A stretch of DNA of 14,752 bases from an uncultured Rhodospirillaceae bacterium (GTDB lineage Bacteria; Pseudomonadota; Alphaproteobacteria; Rhodospirillales; Casp-alpha2): assembly GCA_913048145.1 (NCBI GenBank), contig CAJWVP010000023.1:1-14752 (forward strand), given 5' to 3'. Numbering within the stretch: the stretch's first letter is position 1; each line of letters begins with the position of its first letter. The position numbers were made by a program, and so were the translations under genes. Shown in pieces: positions 7,172-14,535 of this stretch. The notes under the pieces were generated by a model. The model saw only the letters and a program-made list of their open reading frames with translations, had not been told where the DNA came from and searched no databases.

Positions 7172-8365
7172 ATGTCACCCCAAAACCGTGGAGATCGTCC
7201 GGAATCCGAAATGACATTAGACCAACCGACCCAGGGACGGACCATCAGACCGAACCCCAAGCGTCAGGGGATTCTGGTGGCTTTGGCCTTGATGGGACTG
7301 GCGATCGGCTATGGATTAGGTTTCGTATTCAAGCCAACTCTGGCGCCCCCGGTGGTCAAAAGCGAATCCGCCTCTCCCGTCAAAAGCCAATCAGCCTCGC
7401 CGGCGCACCTGTCCGCTGAAAAAAAGGCTGAATTGGCGCCAAAGGCACATACTTTGCCACTGCCAAATATCGTGCTCCCGGAAAACGCGTTGCTGCAAGG
7501 TGAGGGCCCTGTGCGCGCTTACGAGGAAGCCCTGCCCAAAGAGGTTGTCGTTACCGTGGAACGCTTGGGCGTCCGGAAGACGTCGCCGTCCACGCCTATC
7601 GAGCAGGCCGCGGTCCCGCCGGCCACCGTCAAAGCCTCAAAAACTTGGCACAAATTCGCCATTCCCGTGACCCCTGACGGCCGCCCTATGATCGCGATAG
7701 TGTTTGATGACTTGGGCATCGACAAATCAAGGACCCGACGGGCCATCGCGCTGCCCGGCCCCATGTCCATGTCCTTTTTGACCTATGCCAAACGCGCCAC
7801 CGAGCAAATCGGCGCGGCGCGTGAAGCAGGACACGAGATCTGGATGCACGTGCCTATGGAACCCAGCTCCCGAAGCATCGACCCGGGCCCGAAGGTCCTG
7901 TTGCGGGAAGCGAGCCCGGAGGAACTAGCCAGCAGCCTCGAGTGGAGCCTGGACAGGTTCGACGGCTACGTCGGGATCAACAACCATATGGGCAGCCGGT
8001 TCACCACATATCTTCCGGGTATGGAGGTGTTGATGGCGGAGTTAAACCGGCGCGGCTTAGCGTTCCTCGATTCGGTTACGTCAGGGCGCTCCATGGGCCG
8101 CAAGGCGGCTGTCGCCGCGGGCGTAGATTTTGCCATCCGCAACATTTTCATCGACCATCAGAATGATGTCGACATGATCAATCAGCAATTGGCAAAAATC
8201 GAAGCTCTAGCACGCAAACAGGGGCACGCCATAGCCATCGGACACCCCCGAGAAAAGACCCTGCAAGCCATCACGCCATGGCTTAAAGAATTGAAAGAAA
8301 AGGGATTCCAGTTGGTTCCCGTCTCCACCCTGCTGCAACAGACAGATGCGGGCGGCGGCAATTAA
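7172..8365 (+). CDS. Divergent polysaccharide deacetylase family protein (YibQ/DUF610 type)
   Basis: The protein has about 397 residues. A short basic cytoplasmic stretch precedes one membrane anchor (about residues 33-54, GILVALALMGLAIGYGLGF). A Pro/Ala/Lys-rich periplasmic linker runs to about 165, then the catalytic-fold domain. Family motifs are FDDLG (Asp179-Asp180), HVPMEP (His226), NNHMGS (His272) and LDS, with AIGHPR near the end, all typical of YibQ-type proteins related to NodB deacetylases. Cell-envelope or peptidoglycan remodelling is the usual inference; the exact activity is not established. The start is uncertain: TTG 7163, ATG 7172 and ATG 7211 are all in frame, and GGAA six bases before 7211 is a fair alternative ribosome site. 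In many alphaproteobacteria this gene sits next to ctpA/envC-like genes; here it stands alone, converging on trpE with one base between stops. Confidence 0.9.
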   Translation: MSPQNRGDRPESEMTLDQPTQGRTIRPNPKRQGILVALALMGLAIGYGLGFVFKPTLAPPVVKSESASPVKSQSASPAHLSAEKKAELAPKAHTLPLPNIVLPENALLQGEGPVRAYEEALPKEVVVTVERLGVRKTSPSTPIEQAAVPPATVKASKTWHKFAIPVTPDGRPMIAIVFDDLGIDKSRTRRAIALPGPMSMSFLTYAKRATEQIGAAREAGHEIWMHVPMEPSSRSIDPGPKVLLREASPEELASSLEWSLDRFDGYVGINNHMGSRFTTYLPGMEVLMAELNRRGLAFLDSVTSGRSMGRKAAVAAGVDFAIRNIFIDHQNDVDMINQQLAKIEALARKQGHAIAIGHPREKTLQAITPWLKELKEKGFQLVPVSTLLQQTDAGGGN

Positions 8366-8366
8366 A

Positions 8367-9905
8367 TTAGGAGTTGTTACCGGCAAAGGCCTCAGCTTCT
8401 TCCGCGGCGCGGACCAAGGCTTGGGCCTTATTAACGGTCTCCTGATATTCGTATTCAGGGTCGCTGTCGGCAACCACGCCACACCCGGCCTGCACGTAGA
8501 GCGTCTGGTCCTTAATCACGGCCGTTCGCAGGGCGATGCAGGTATCCATGTCGCCGTCGGCGCCAAAGTACCCGATACAGCCCGCGTAAACACCGCGTCG
8601 CTCGCGCTCCAGCTGATCAATGATCTCCATGGCCCGCACTTTGGGCGCGCCGGAGACCGTACCGGCGGGGAAGCCGGCTAGGAGGGCGTCGATGGCATCG
8701 CAGTCGTCCGCCAATTCGCCTTCCACGTTGGAGGCGATGTGCATCACGTGGGAATAGTATTCAACGATGAACTGCTCCGTTACCTTGACGCTACCCACCT
8801 TGGCAACCCGACCTACGTCGTTGCGGCCAAGATCAAGCAGCATCAAGTGCTCAGCGCGTTCCTTGGGGTCATTCAGCAGGTTTTCGGCCAAGGCACTGTC
8901 TTCCTCTGGCGTCGCGCCGCGTGGACGCGTTCCCGCCAGCGGCCTGAGGGTCACCTTACCTTCGCGCACTCGCACCAGGATTTCCGGGCTGGAACCAACC
9001 ACTGAGAACTTGCCAAAATTCATGAAAAACAGGAACGGCGACGGGTTGAGGCGCCGAAGTGCCCGATAAAAGGAAAAATCTGGCAACTCGAACGGCATGC
9101 GGAAACGCTGCGACGTCACGATCTGGAAGGCATCGCCTGCGTGGATATAGTCGACGCAAGATTTGACAATATCGCAGAAGGCCTCTTTCGACATGTTCGA
9201 CTGCGGCGTGATGGGGCTGTGGCCAGACCGCCGGTGCTCACGGCGGTAGGGCAAAGTCTGATCCAGATCGCTAACGACGCTGCCAATACGCGCCCGCGCC
9301 GCGTCATAGGCCGCAACGGCCTCCAGCTCGTCATCAGGCCATACCGGCGTTATCAAGGCGAGCGTATCCTCCAGCGCGTCAAAAATAGCCATCACCGTCG
9401 GACGCAGAAACAAACTGTCCGGTAGATCAAGGGAATTGGGATTGTTGTCCGGGACCCGCGGTTCGACCAAACGAACCGCGTCATACGCCATGTAGCCGAA
9501 TAGACCGGCCGACATGGGCGGCAACTGTTCCGGCAATTCGATCCGGCTCTCGGCCATGAGGGCGCGCAGCGAGGCTAGAGGGCCATCAGCATTGCCTACC
9601 GGGCAGGGCAGGAAGTCGTTGGTCGATGTCAGCGCGGATCGGTTCACTTCCGTGCGGCCATCGGCATAGCGCCAGATCAGGTCGGGACGCAAGCCGATAA
9701 GCGAATAGCGCCCCCGGATCGCGCCGCCTTCAACGGATTCAAGAAGGAAACTGTTCGGCTGTCCATCGGCGATCTTCATCATCGCCGACACCGGCGTTTC
9801 CAAATCGGCGACCAACTTCATCCAAACCACTTGGGTCTCACCCGCCTCGTAAACGTCGGCAAAACCGGCAAATTCCGGGGTCACACTGGGCAAAGCCACG
9901 TCCAT
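8367..9905 (-). CDS. trpE: Anthranilate synthase component I
   Basis: This chorismate-using subunit makes anthranilate with ammonia from TrpG. It has 512 residues from the ATG at 9905, the normal size. The N-terminal LLES (54-57) with VEGG and GRYS is the tryptophan feedback-inhibition region. The C-terminal chorismate-binding domain shows SSPEILVRV, PLAGTRPRG, EHLMLLDLGRNDVGRV, a 'PAGTVSGAPKVRAMEII' block, GVYAGCIGYFG and AGCGVVADSDPEYEY, all conserved. GTG codons at 9914 and 9908 are alternative starts. AGTAGG (9921-9916) is one, seven and ten bases from GTG 9914, GTG 9908 and ATG 9905, so 9914 is unlikely. It starts within 20 bases of the ppiD stop and was probably transcribed with it. Its usual downstream partners trpG, trpD and trpC are 6.5 kb away, and no terminator is seen after it. 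Confidence 0.97.
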   Translation of the reverse strand: MDVALPSVTPEFAGFADVYEAGETQVVWMKLVADLETPVSAMMKIADGQPNSFLLESVEGGAIRGRYSLIGLRPDLIWRYADGRTEVNRSALTSTNDFLPCPVGNADGPLASLRALMAESRIELPEQLPPMSAGLFGYMAYDAVRLVEPRVPDNNPNSLDLPDSLFLRPTVMAIFDALEDTLALITPVWPDDELEAVAAYDAARARIGSVVSDLDQTLPYRREHRRSGHSPITPQSNMSKEAFCDIVKSCVDYIHAGDAFQIVTSQRFRMPFELPDFSFYRALRRLNPSPFLFFMNFGKFSVVGSSPEILVRVREGKVTLRPLAGTRPRGATPEEDSALAENLLNDPKERAEHLMLLDLGRNDVGRVAKVGSVKVTEQFIVEYYSHVMHIASNVEGELADDCDAIDALLAGFPAGTVSGAPKVRAMEIIDQLERERRGVYAGCIGYFGADGDMDTCIALRTAVIKDQTLYVQAGCGVVADSDPEYEYQETVNKAQALVRAAEEAEAFAGNNS

Positions 9906-9922
9906 CACTGCCACGCCTACTG

Positions 9923-11821
9923 TTATTGCGGGTTCTGACGCTCGCCGAACAGAGCGTCCACGGCCCGGCGGTTGATGTTGACGCCCGCGCCTTCACGAAG
10001 CGCTGCAACCAATTGGCTTTCCAAATCCTGTCGCAAGGACTGTATCAATTGTTCGGCCACTTCCTTGCGCGATTCGGACGGACCCAACGGCGCCGCGTGG
10101 ACTTTCTTCAACGCGGCAACGCGAAATCCTTCACCGATCCGTTCCATGGCAGCGTGACCCGGCTTCAGCTTGAAGACCTTCGCCGCAAGCTCATCATTGA
10201 CGTCGCCTCGGTTTCCACGGCGACGCACGCCGTCCACGGGCTTCACCTCGACCCGCCATTCCGCGGCACCATCGGCCAATTTCCGACCGTCCGCCACGGC
10301 CCCGACAATGACGGCTGCTAAGGCCTGAGCGCCTTCGCGCCGTTTTACGGCCTTCCAGGCCGCGGTGACGTCGGCTCTCACCGTATCAAAGATGCGGAGC
10401 GTCGGCGGCGTAATGCCATCCACATGGAGAATGTAGAAACCATCCTCTCCAGCCTCCGTCATGGCGCTGTCCTCGCCCTCTTCGGTGTCGAATGCCGTGG
10501 CCAAGAAATTTCCAGTCGGTAGGTTGGTCACGGCCATTCCATTCGCATCGTTTCCGGCCTGGTCGATAACTGCGAGTTTCTCCACCTTCAAACCGAGGCG
10601 ACCGGCCGCCTCGGAGATGGACGCGCCGCCACCCAGTTCATCTTCAAACCGGTTGGAGAGGTCAAAAATAGCATCGATGGCCTTCTGAAAAGCCAAGTCG
10701 TTCTTCACTTGATCCCTGACCTCCTCAAAGCTCTTGGTGCCACCCGGGACGACATCCACCACTTGCATGACATGCCAGCCGAGGGAGCTCTTGATCGGGA
10801 CCGAAACGGCATCCTTAGCCAAGGCGAAAACAGCATCGGCGATATCCGGGAGAAGATCCTCCCGGGTTACGTCACCAAGCTCAACCGTTGCTGTATCTTG
10901 TTTCGCGATTTCCTTAGCAACATTAAGAAAACTCTTTCCACCTTGAACCTGGAAAATGACCTCCTTGGCTTTTGCCTCGTCGCTCAACAGCATCTGCCGA
11001 ACCGTTCGGCGCTCCTCCGTCGTGAACTCATCGAGGCGCTCGTCGTAAGAAGTCTGCACATCCTCTTCGGCGACCTCCGTCTCTTTAGCCAAATCCACCG
11101 CGTCCAAGCGGACGAAGGTCAGCGCCCGGTATTCGGGTGAAGTAAATGTCTGCTTGTTATCGTCAAAATACTTCCGCAGTTCCGTGTCGCTAGGCTCGGA
11201 AATATGTGTAGTCGCCGCATCCGGGACGAACACGGTCTCCACATCCCGGGTTTCCTCTTGATACCGGTGGACCCGGTCGACCCAACGTCCCGGCGCGACC
11301 ACGCCGGCACTGACCGTCTTCATCAACTGCTGCGTCATCAGGTCTTCGCGCAGGCGCGCGACGTAGGCCTCTTCGGTCAGCCCGTTGCTTTGGAGAATTT
11401 GCTGAAAGCGTTCGCGGTCAAAATTTCCAGCCAGCCCGCGAAACATCGGTTGGTCCACGATGGCATTCCGAACCAGCCGGTCGCTGATCGCAACGCCCAA
11501 ATCGATGGCGCCTTTGCGTGTCGCCGCGGCGTTGATCTGACGTTGGAGAACCGAGTCGATGACCCCCAACTTCTGGGCCTGTTCGATATTGAACGAATTA
11601 CCCAGGAACTGCCGCATGCGGTTCACTTCGGAATATACATCCTGGTAAAGCGCCCGAGCCGGCAGGGCCTCGCCCCCCACCTCGGCAACGCCGCCGCTGC
11701 TGCCCCCCATCTGGTAGCCGAGCATGTCCTGCACCCCCCAGGCGCCAAAGCCTAAGACCAACAAAACAACAAAGACTTTGATGATGACAGAGCCAATTCG
11801 CTTGCGCATCAGAAGTAGCAT
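9923..11821 (-). CDS. ppiD: Membrane-anchored SurA/PpiD-type periplasmic folding factor
   Basis: This 632-residue protein matches alphaproteobacterial PpiD-like proteins in size. An N-terminal anchor (about 10-33, VIIKVFVVLLVLGFGAWG) leaves the rest in the periplasm. A SurA-N-like chaperone region covers about 45-200, with the characteristic segment QINAAATRKGAIDLGVAIS. A parvulin-like domain lies at about 268-356 and ends in SLGWHVMQV, and a second helical half follows to the C-terminus. The parvulin His expected in an 'RHIL' motif is Gln here (VRQMLL, near 274-279), so isomerase activity is doubtful and a chaperone or scaffold role near the Sec exit is more likely. Position directly before trpE is common in Rhodospirillales-like genomes. 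The start may instead be Met5, since neither site has a clear ribosome site. Confidence 0.88.
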   Translation of the reverse strand: MLLLMRKRIGSVIIKVFVVLLVLGFGAWGVQDMLGYQMGGSSGGVAEVGGEALPARALYQDVYSEVNRMRQFLGNSFNIEQAQKLGVIDSVLQRQINAAATRKGAIDLGVAISDRLVRNAIVDQPMFRGLAGNFDRERFQQILQSNGLTEEAYVARLREDLMTQQLMKTVSAGVVAPGRWVDRVHRYQEETRDVETVFVPDAATTHISEPSDTELRKYFDDNKQTFTSPEYRALTFVRLDAVDLAKETEVAEEDVQTSYDERLDEFTTEERRTVRQMLLSDEAKAKEVIFQVQGGKSFLNVAKEIAKQDTATVELGDVTREDLLPDIADAVFALAKDAVSVPIKSSLGWHVMQVVDVVPGGTKSFEEVRDQVKNDLAFQKAIDAIFDLSNRFEDELGGGASISEAAGRLGLKVEKLAVIDQAGNDANGMAVTNLPTGNFLATAFDTEEGEDSAMTEAGEDGFYILHVDGITPPTLRIFDTVRADVTAAWKAVKRREGAQALAAVIVGAVADGRKLADGAAEWRVEVKPVDGVRRRGNRGDVNDELAAKVFKLKPGHAAMERIGEGFRVAALKKVHAAPLGPSESRKEVAEQLIQSLRQDLESQLVAALREGAGVNINRRAVDALFGERQNPQ

Positions 11822-12059
11822 GAGACACCCGTCGTTGGTTCAACTTTTGTATATTTAGTAACGTCTTACAGGCCGCGCATCATAGGTGGGTGTGAGGGGC
11901 GCGGCAACACGCGAATGGTGCCAATTGCCTGAACAATGGCCAAAAAATTGGAATGAAGCGAGATCGCGAAGCTGCGTGAAATGGAGATGATTGATGGCCA
12001 ACGGGAGCCCCATTAGGTTCACACTCACTGGATATTAGCCATCCCGGAGCAGAAAACCG
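11822..12059 (+). other. Divergent intergenic region between ppiD and the dehydrogenase pair
   Basis: These 238 bases must hold the promoters of ppiD-trpE (leftward) and the dehydrogenase pair (rightward). It includes an AT-rich patch (about 11845-11868) close to ppiD, a plausible melting region for its promoter. I could not pair convincing -35 and -10 boxes for either direction. GGAG (12046-12049) lies ten bases before the dehydrogenase ATG. I saw no gene, and no trace of tpiA, which often lies opposite ppiD in relatives. Confidence 0.5.
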
Positions 12060-13043
12060 ATGAAACGAGTCTTGGTGACCGAACCCATCCACGAGGATGG
12101 CATTAACCTTTTAAGCTCCCGCGACGACTTGGAGGTCATCCGCGCAGACAACGCTGACACCGCGACCCTCGCGCGTCTGATCCCCGGCGTTCACGGGATT
12201 GCTGTGCGAACGGCAAAAATGAGTGCCGATTTGTTATCCCTGAGTAAGGACCTCCAGGTGGTTTCCCGCCATGGCGTCGGTTGCGATAACGTTGACGTAG
12301 CACATCTCAACCAACGCCGTATTCCCCTCGCCATCGCCGCCGGCGCGAATTCTACGTCCGTGGCTGAGCTAACCCTCGCCATGATGCTGACCCTGACCCG
12401 GCGGCTGCGCGATCTAGATCAGGCCGTCCGTGCCAACAATTTTGGTGCGCGGTCCAAACTTCTATCACTGGAGTTAGAGGGCGCGAACCTCTTGATCGTC
12501 GGGTTTGGGCGCATTGGAAGGAAAGTCGCAGCGCGCGCCCGTGCGTTCGGCATGAACGTGACCATCGCGGATATCGCCCTTGATCACGCTCTTGCCAATA
12601 AATTGGGTTGCAAGGCGGTTGAGGATTTTCGCCCCGAACTGCCCAACGCAGATATCCTGAGTGTACATGTGCCGCTGGACGACAGCACCCTCCACCTTGT
12701 GTCGGATGAGGTGCTTTCCCAACTGAAACCCGGCGCCGTTTTGCTCAATTGCGCGCGGGGCGGGGTCGTCGACGAAGCGGCGTTGCTCAAAGTTTTGGAA
12801 AACGGACGTCTCGCCGGGGCAGGTCTGGATGTGTTTTCGACCGAACCGCCACCGGCGGATGATCCTGTTTTTGGTCCGCTCCTGGCTCGCGAAGATGTCG
12901 TTCTGACGCCACACGCCGGCGCTGCATCCACGGGCGCCATGCGGGCCATGGCCATGATGGCTGCACAGAACATCCTGGACTGCTTCGACGGCGTCCTAAA
13001 ACCCGATTGCACCTTCAACCTGGAAGCATTGGAGCCCAGATGA
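12060..13043 (+). CDS. D-isomer-specific 2-hydroxyacid dehydrogenase (SerA-like, no ACT domain)
   Basis: This NAD-dependent oxidoreductase of 327 residues interconverts a 2-hydroxyacid and its 2-oxoacid. The Rossmann core carries the dinucleotide loop GFGRIG (148-153), with Asp171 (IADI) at the end of the second strand, pointing to NAD rather than NADP. The catalytic triad is Arg233 (CARGG), Glu262 (STEPPP) and His285 (TPHAG). It stops where short SerA relatives stop and lacks the ACT or ASB regulatory domains of full phosphoglycerate dehydrogenases, so serine synthesis is not its likely role. Its stop overlaps the next start as ATGA, pairing it tightly with an Ldh-family dehydrogenase. Candidate substrates include sulfolactate, malate-like or aromatic hydroxyacids; the sequence does not decide. 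Confidence 0.9.
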   Translation: MKRVLVTEPIHEDGINLLSSRDDLEVIRADNADTATLARLIPGVHGIAVRTAKMSADLLSLSKDLQVVSRHGVGCDNVDVAHLNQRRIPLAIAAGANSTSVAELTLAMMLTLTRRLRDLDQAVRANNFGARSKLLSLELEGANLLIVGFGRIGRKVAARARAFGMNVTIADIALDHALANKLGCKAVEDFRPELPNADILSVHVPLDDSTLHLVSDEVLSQLKPGAVLLNCARGGVVDEAALLKVLENGRLAGAGLDVFSTEPPPADDPVFGPLLAREDVVLTPHAGAASTGAMRAMAMMAAQNILDCFDGVLKPDCTFNLEALEPR

Positions 13044-14149
13044 CCGTCGCCGACAAAGTTCTCCTATCCGCGGACGGTATGACGGCCATGATCCGCCGTA
13101 TTTTCTCCGCCGCTGGTGCCGATAACCAAGAGGCCGAGACAATCGCCGCCAATCTAGTAGGCGCCAACTTGGCAGGCCATGACAGCCACGGGGTGGTGCG
13201 CGTGCCCCGCTATCTCTCCTGGGTCAAGGCAGGGACTTTGAATTTTGGCCGGTCCATGGAGGTCGTTCTGGACAACGACACCTTTGCCTTGACGGACGGC
13301 AACAACGGCTTCGGTCAGATGATCGGTCGCGAAGCCGTGGAATTGGGTCTTAAGAAGGCGGGAAAACATGGCGCCGCAATTATTGGCCTGCGCCGCTCTG
13401 GCCATTTAGGCCGCATTGGCCATTGGGCAGAAATAGCTTGTGCACGCGGCTTTGTATCCGTCCACTTCGTCAATGTGGCGCAAAGTATGCTGGTGGCGCC
13501 CTTTGGTGCGGCCGAACGGCGCATTTCGACGGCGCCCGTAACCATCGGTATCGTCAATCCGGACGGCGATGACTTCATCTTGGACTTCGCCACGTCCCAG
13601 GTCGCCGAAGGGAAGGTCCTGGTCGCCGCCCGCGGCGGGAAGCCACCGCCTGAGGGTGCACTCATCGACGGCCGAGGCAAACCAAGCACGGACCCTTTGT
13701 CGCTTTACGGTGATTTGGAACCGGGCCAGGTACCGGATCCGCGTAACGGCCCAGGGGCACTGCTCACCATGGGTGATCACAAAGGTTCAGGGCTGGCCTT
13801 GGCCTGTGAGCTTCTGGCCGGTGCTCTAACGGGATCGGGGACCACCGGTCCCGGTCGAGCGACGCATAACGGAATGCTTTCAATCTATCTTAAACCCGAG
13901 TCCCTGGATGACGGGCACGGCTTCGGGAAGGCCGTTGACGGCTATATTCAGTTTGTTCGGACGGCACGACCGACCGACCCAAACCAACCCGTGATGATAC
14001 CCGGCGACCCGGAGCGCAAGGCCCGTGAGACCCGCCAGAAGTCGGGACTGCCGCTATCGCTGGGCGCTTGGGAAAGTATCCTCGACGCCGGCGTCGAATG
14101 GGACTTGAACCGCGAAGACCTGTCGAAAATGGCGCTCATTCCCTCATAA
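13040..14149 (+). CDS. Ldh-family (malate/L-lactate/YbiC-type) NAD(P)-dependent 2-hydroxyacid dehydrogenase
   Basis: The protein has 369 residues and the LDH2/malate-DH fold, which is unrelated to classical Rossmann lactate dehydrogenases. Signatures are AGHDSHGVVRVPRY (46-58, with the catalytic-type His50), GLRRSGHLGRIGHWAE (116-131, His122), VAPFG (152-156), LDFATS (181-186) and the nucleotide-site segment GDHKGSGLAL (245-254). The layout and several blocks resemble E. coli YbiC as I recall it. The ATG at 13040 overlaps the upstream stop as ATGA, and GGAG (13031-13034) sits five bases before it, so this start is preferred over 13007. It very probably shares a 2-oxoacid intermediate with the upstream D-type dehydrogenase. 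Members reduce or oxidise malate, lactate, ureidoglycolate, (R)-sulfolactate or hydroxyphenyl-lactate; the substrate is unresolved. Confidence 0.92.
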   Translation: MTVADKVLLSADGMTAMIRRIFSAAGADNQEAETIAANLVGANLAGHDSHGVVRVPRYLSWVKAGTLNFGRSMEVVLDNDTFALTDGNNGFGQMIGREAVELGLKKAGKHGAAIIGLRRSGHLGRIGHWAEIACARGFVSVHFVNVAQSMLVAPFGAAERRISTAPVTIGIVNPDGDDFILDFATSQVAEGKVLVAARGGKPPPEGALIDGRGKPSTDPLSLYGDLEPGQVPDPRNGPGALLTMGDHKGSGLALACELLAGALTGSGTTGPGRATHNGMLSIYLKPESLDDGHGFGKAVDGYIQFVRTARPTDPNQPVMIPGDPERKARETRQKSGLPLSLGAWESILDAGVEWDLNREDLSKMALIPS

Positions 14150-14535
14150 CATCGCGGTACGCCCGGATATTAGAAACGTATTGGCCGACTTAAATCAGGC
14201 CATCGAAAGGATTCGTGTCCGTTCCAGAAAACTACATTCAGAGTTATCTCCTGAATTGTCTCGAGCTCGCTCCTGCATGGCGTTGAGGCGGGTTTTCAAT
14301 ATGATCACGGCCTTGGCAAGGGCGTTTCAGAAAGCACTGAGGGAAGGGGTGGACCCGACATGGTGCAAAACGATACCGCTATCGCCGAGATCGGCGCCGC
14401 GAAAGCGACGATAATGATGTGGAAGAAGCGCGTGAGGCGGGCGTAAAGCAGTTCCTAGCGCCACCCTATGGGCGTTGACAGACGCTTTGGAGACAGCGAC
14501 AACAAACGCCGTTACGACCTTGTGGAGAGACCCGG
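14150..14535 (+). other. Gap with no convincing gene
   Basis: These 386 bases hold only short frames. A 77-codon frame from TTG at 14181 ends in a low-complexity Pro/Arg-rich tail with no ribosome site. A 28-codon frame from ATG at 14360 and a 30-codon frame from ATG at 14469 match nothing I recognise. An internal stretch (about 14410-14475) reads EEAREAGVKQFLAPPY, which looks protein-like but has no start and is closed by TGA at 14476. The region may be an eroded gene or plain spacer. No tRNA, hairpin terminator or repeat was seen. Confidence 0.45.

Noticed and set aside
11880..12059. Remnant of tpiA or another gene opposite ppiD.
   Set aside because: No triosephosphate isomerase motif in any frame; the only protein-like run is under 20 residues and has no start.
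14181..14414. A 77-codon frame starting with TTG, considered as a small gene.
   Set aside because: It has no ribosome site and a low-complexity basic tail, and I recognise no family; reported only as part of the gap.
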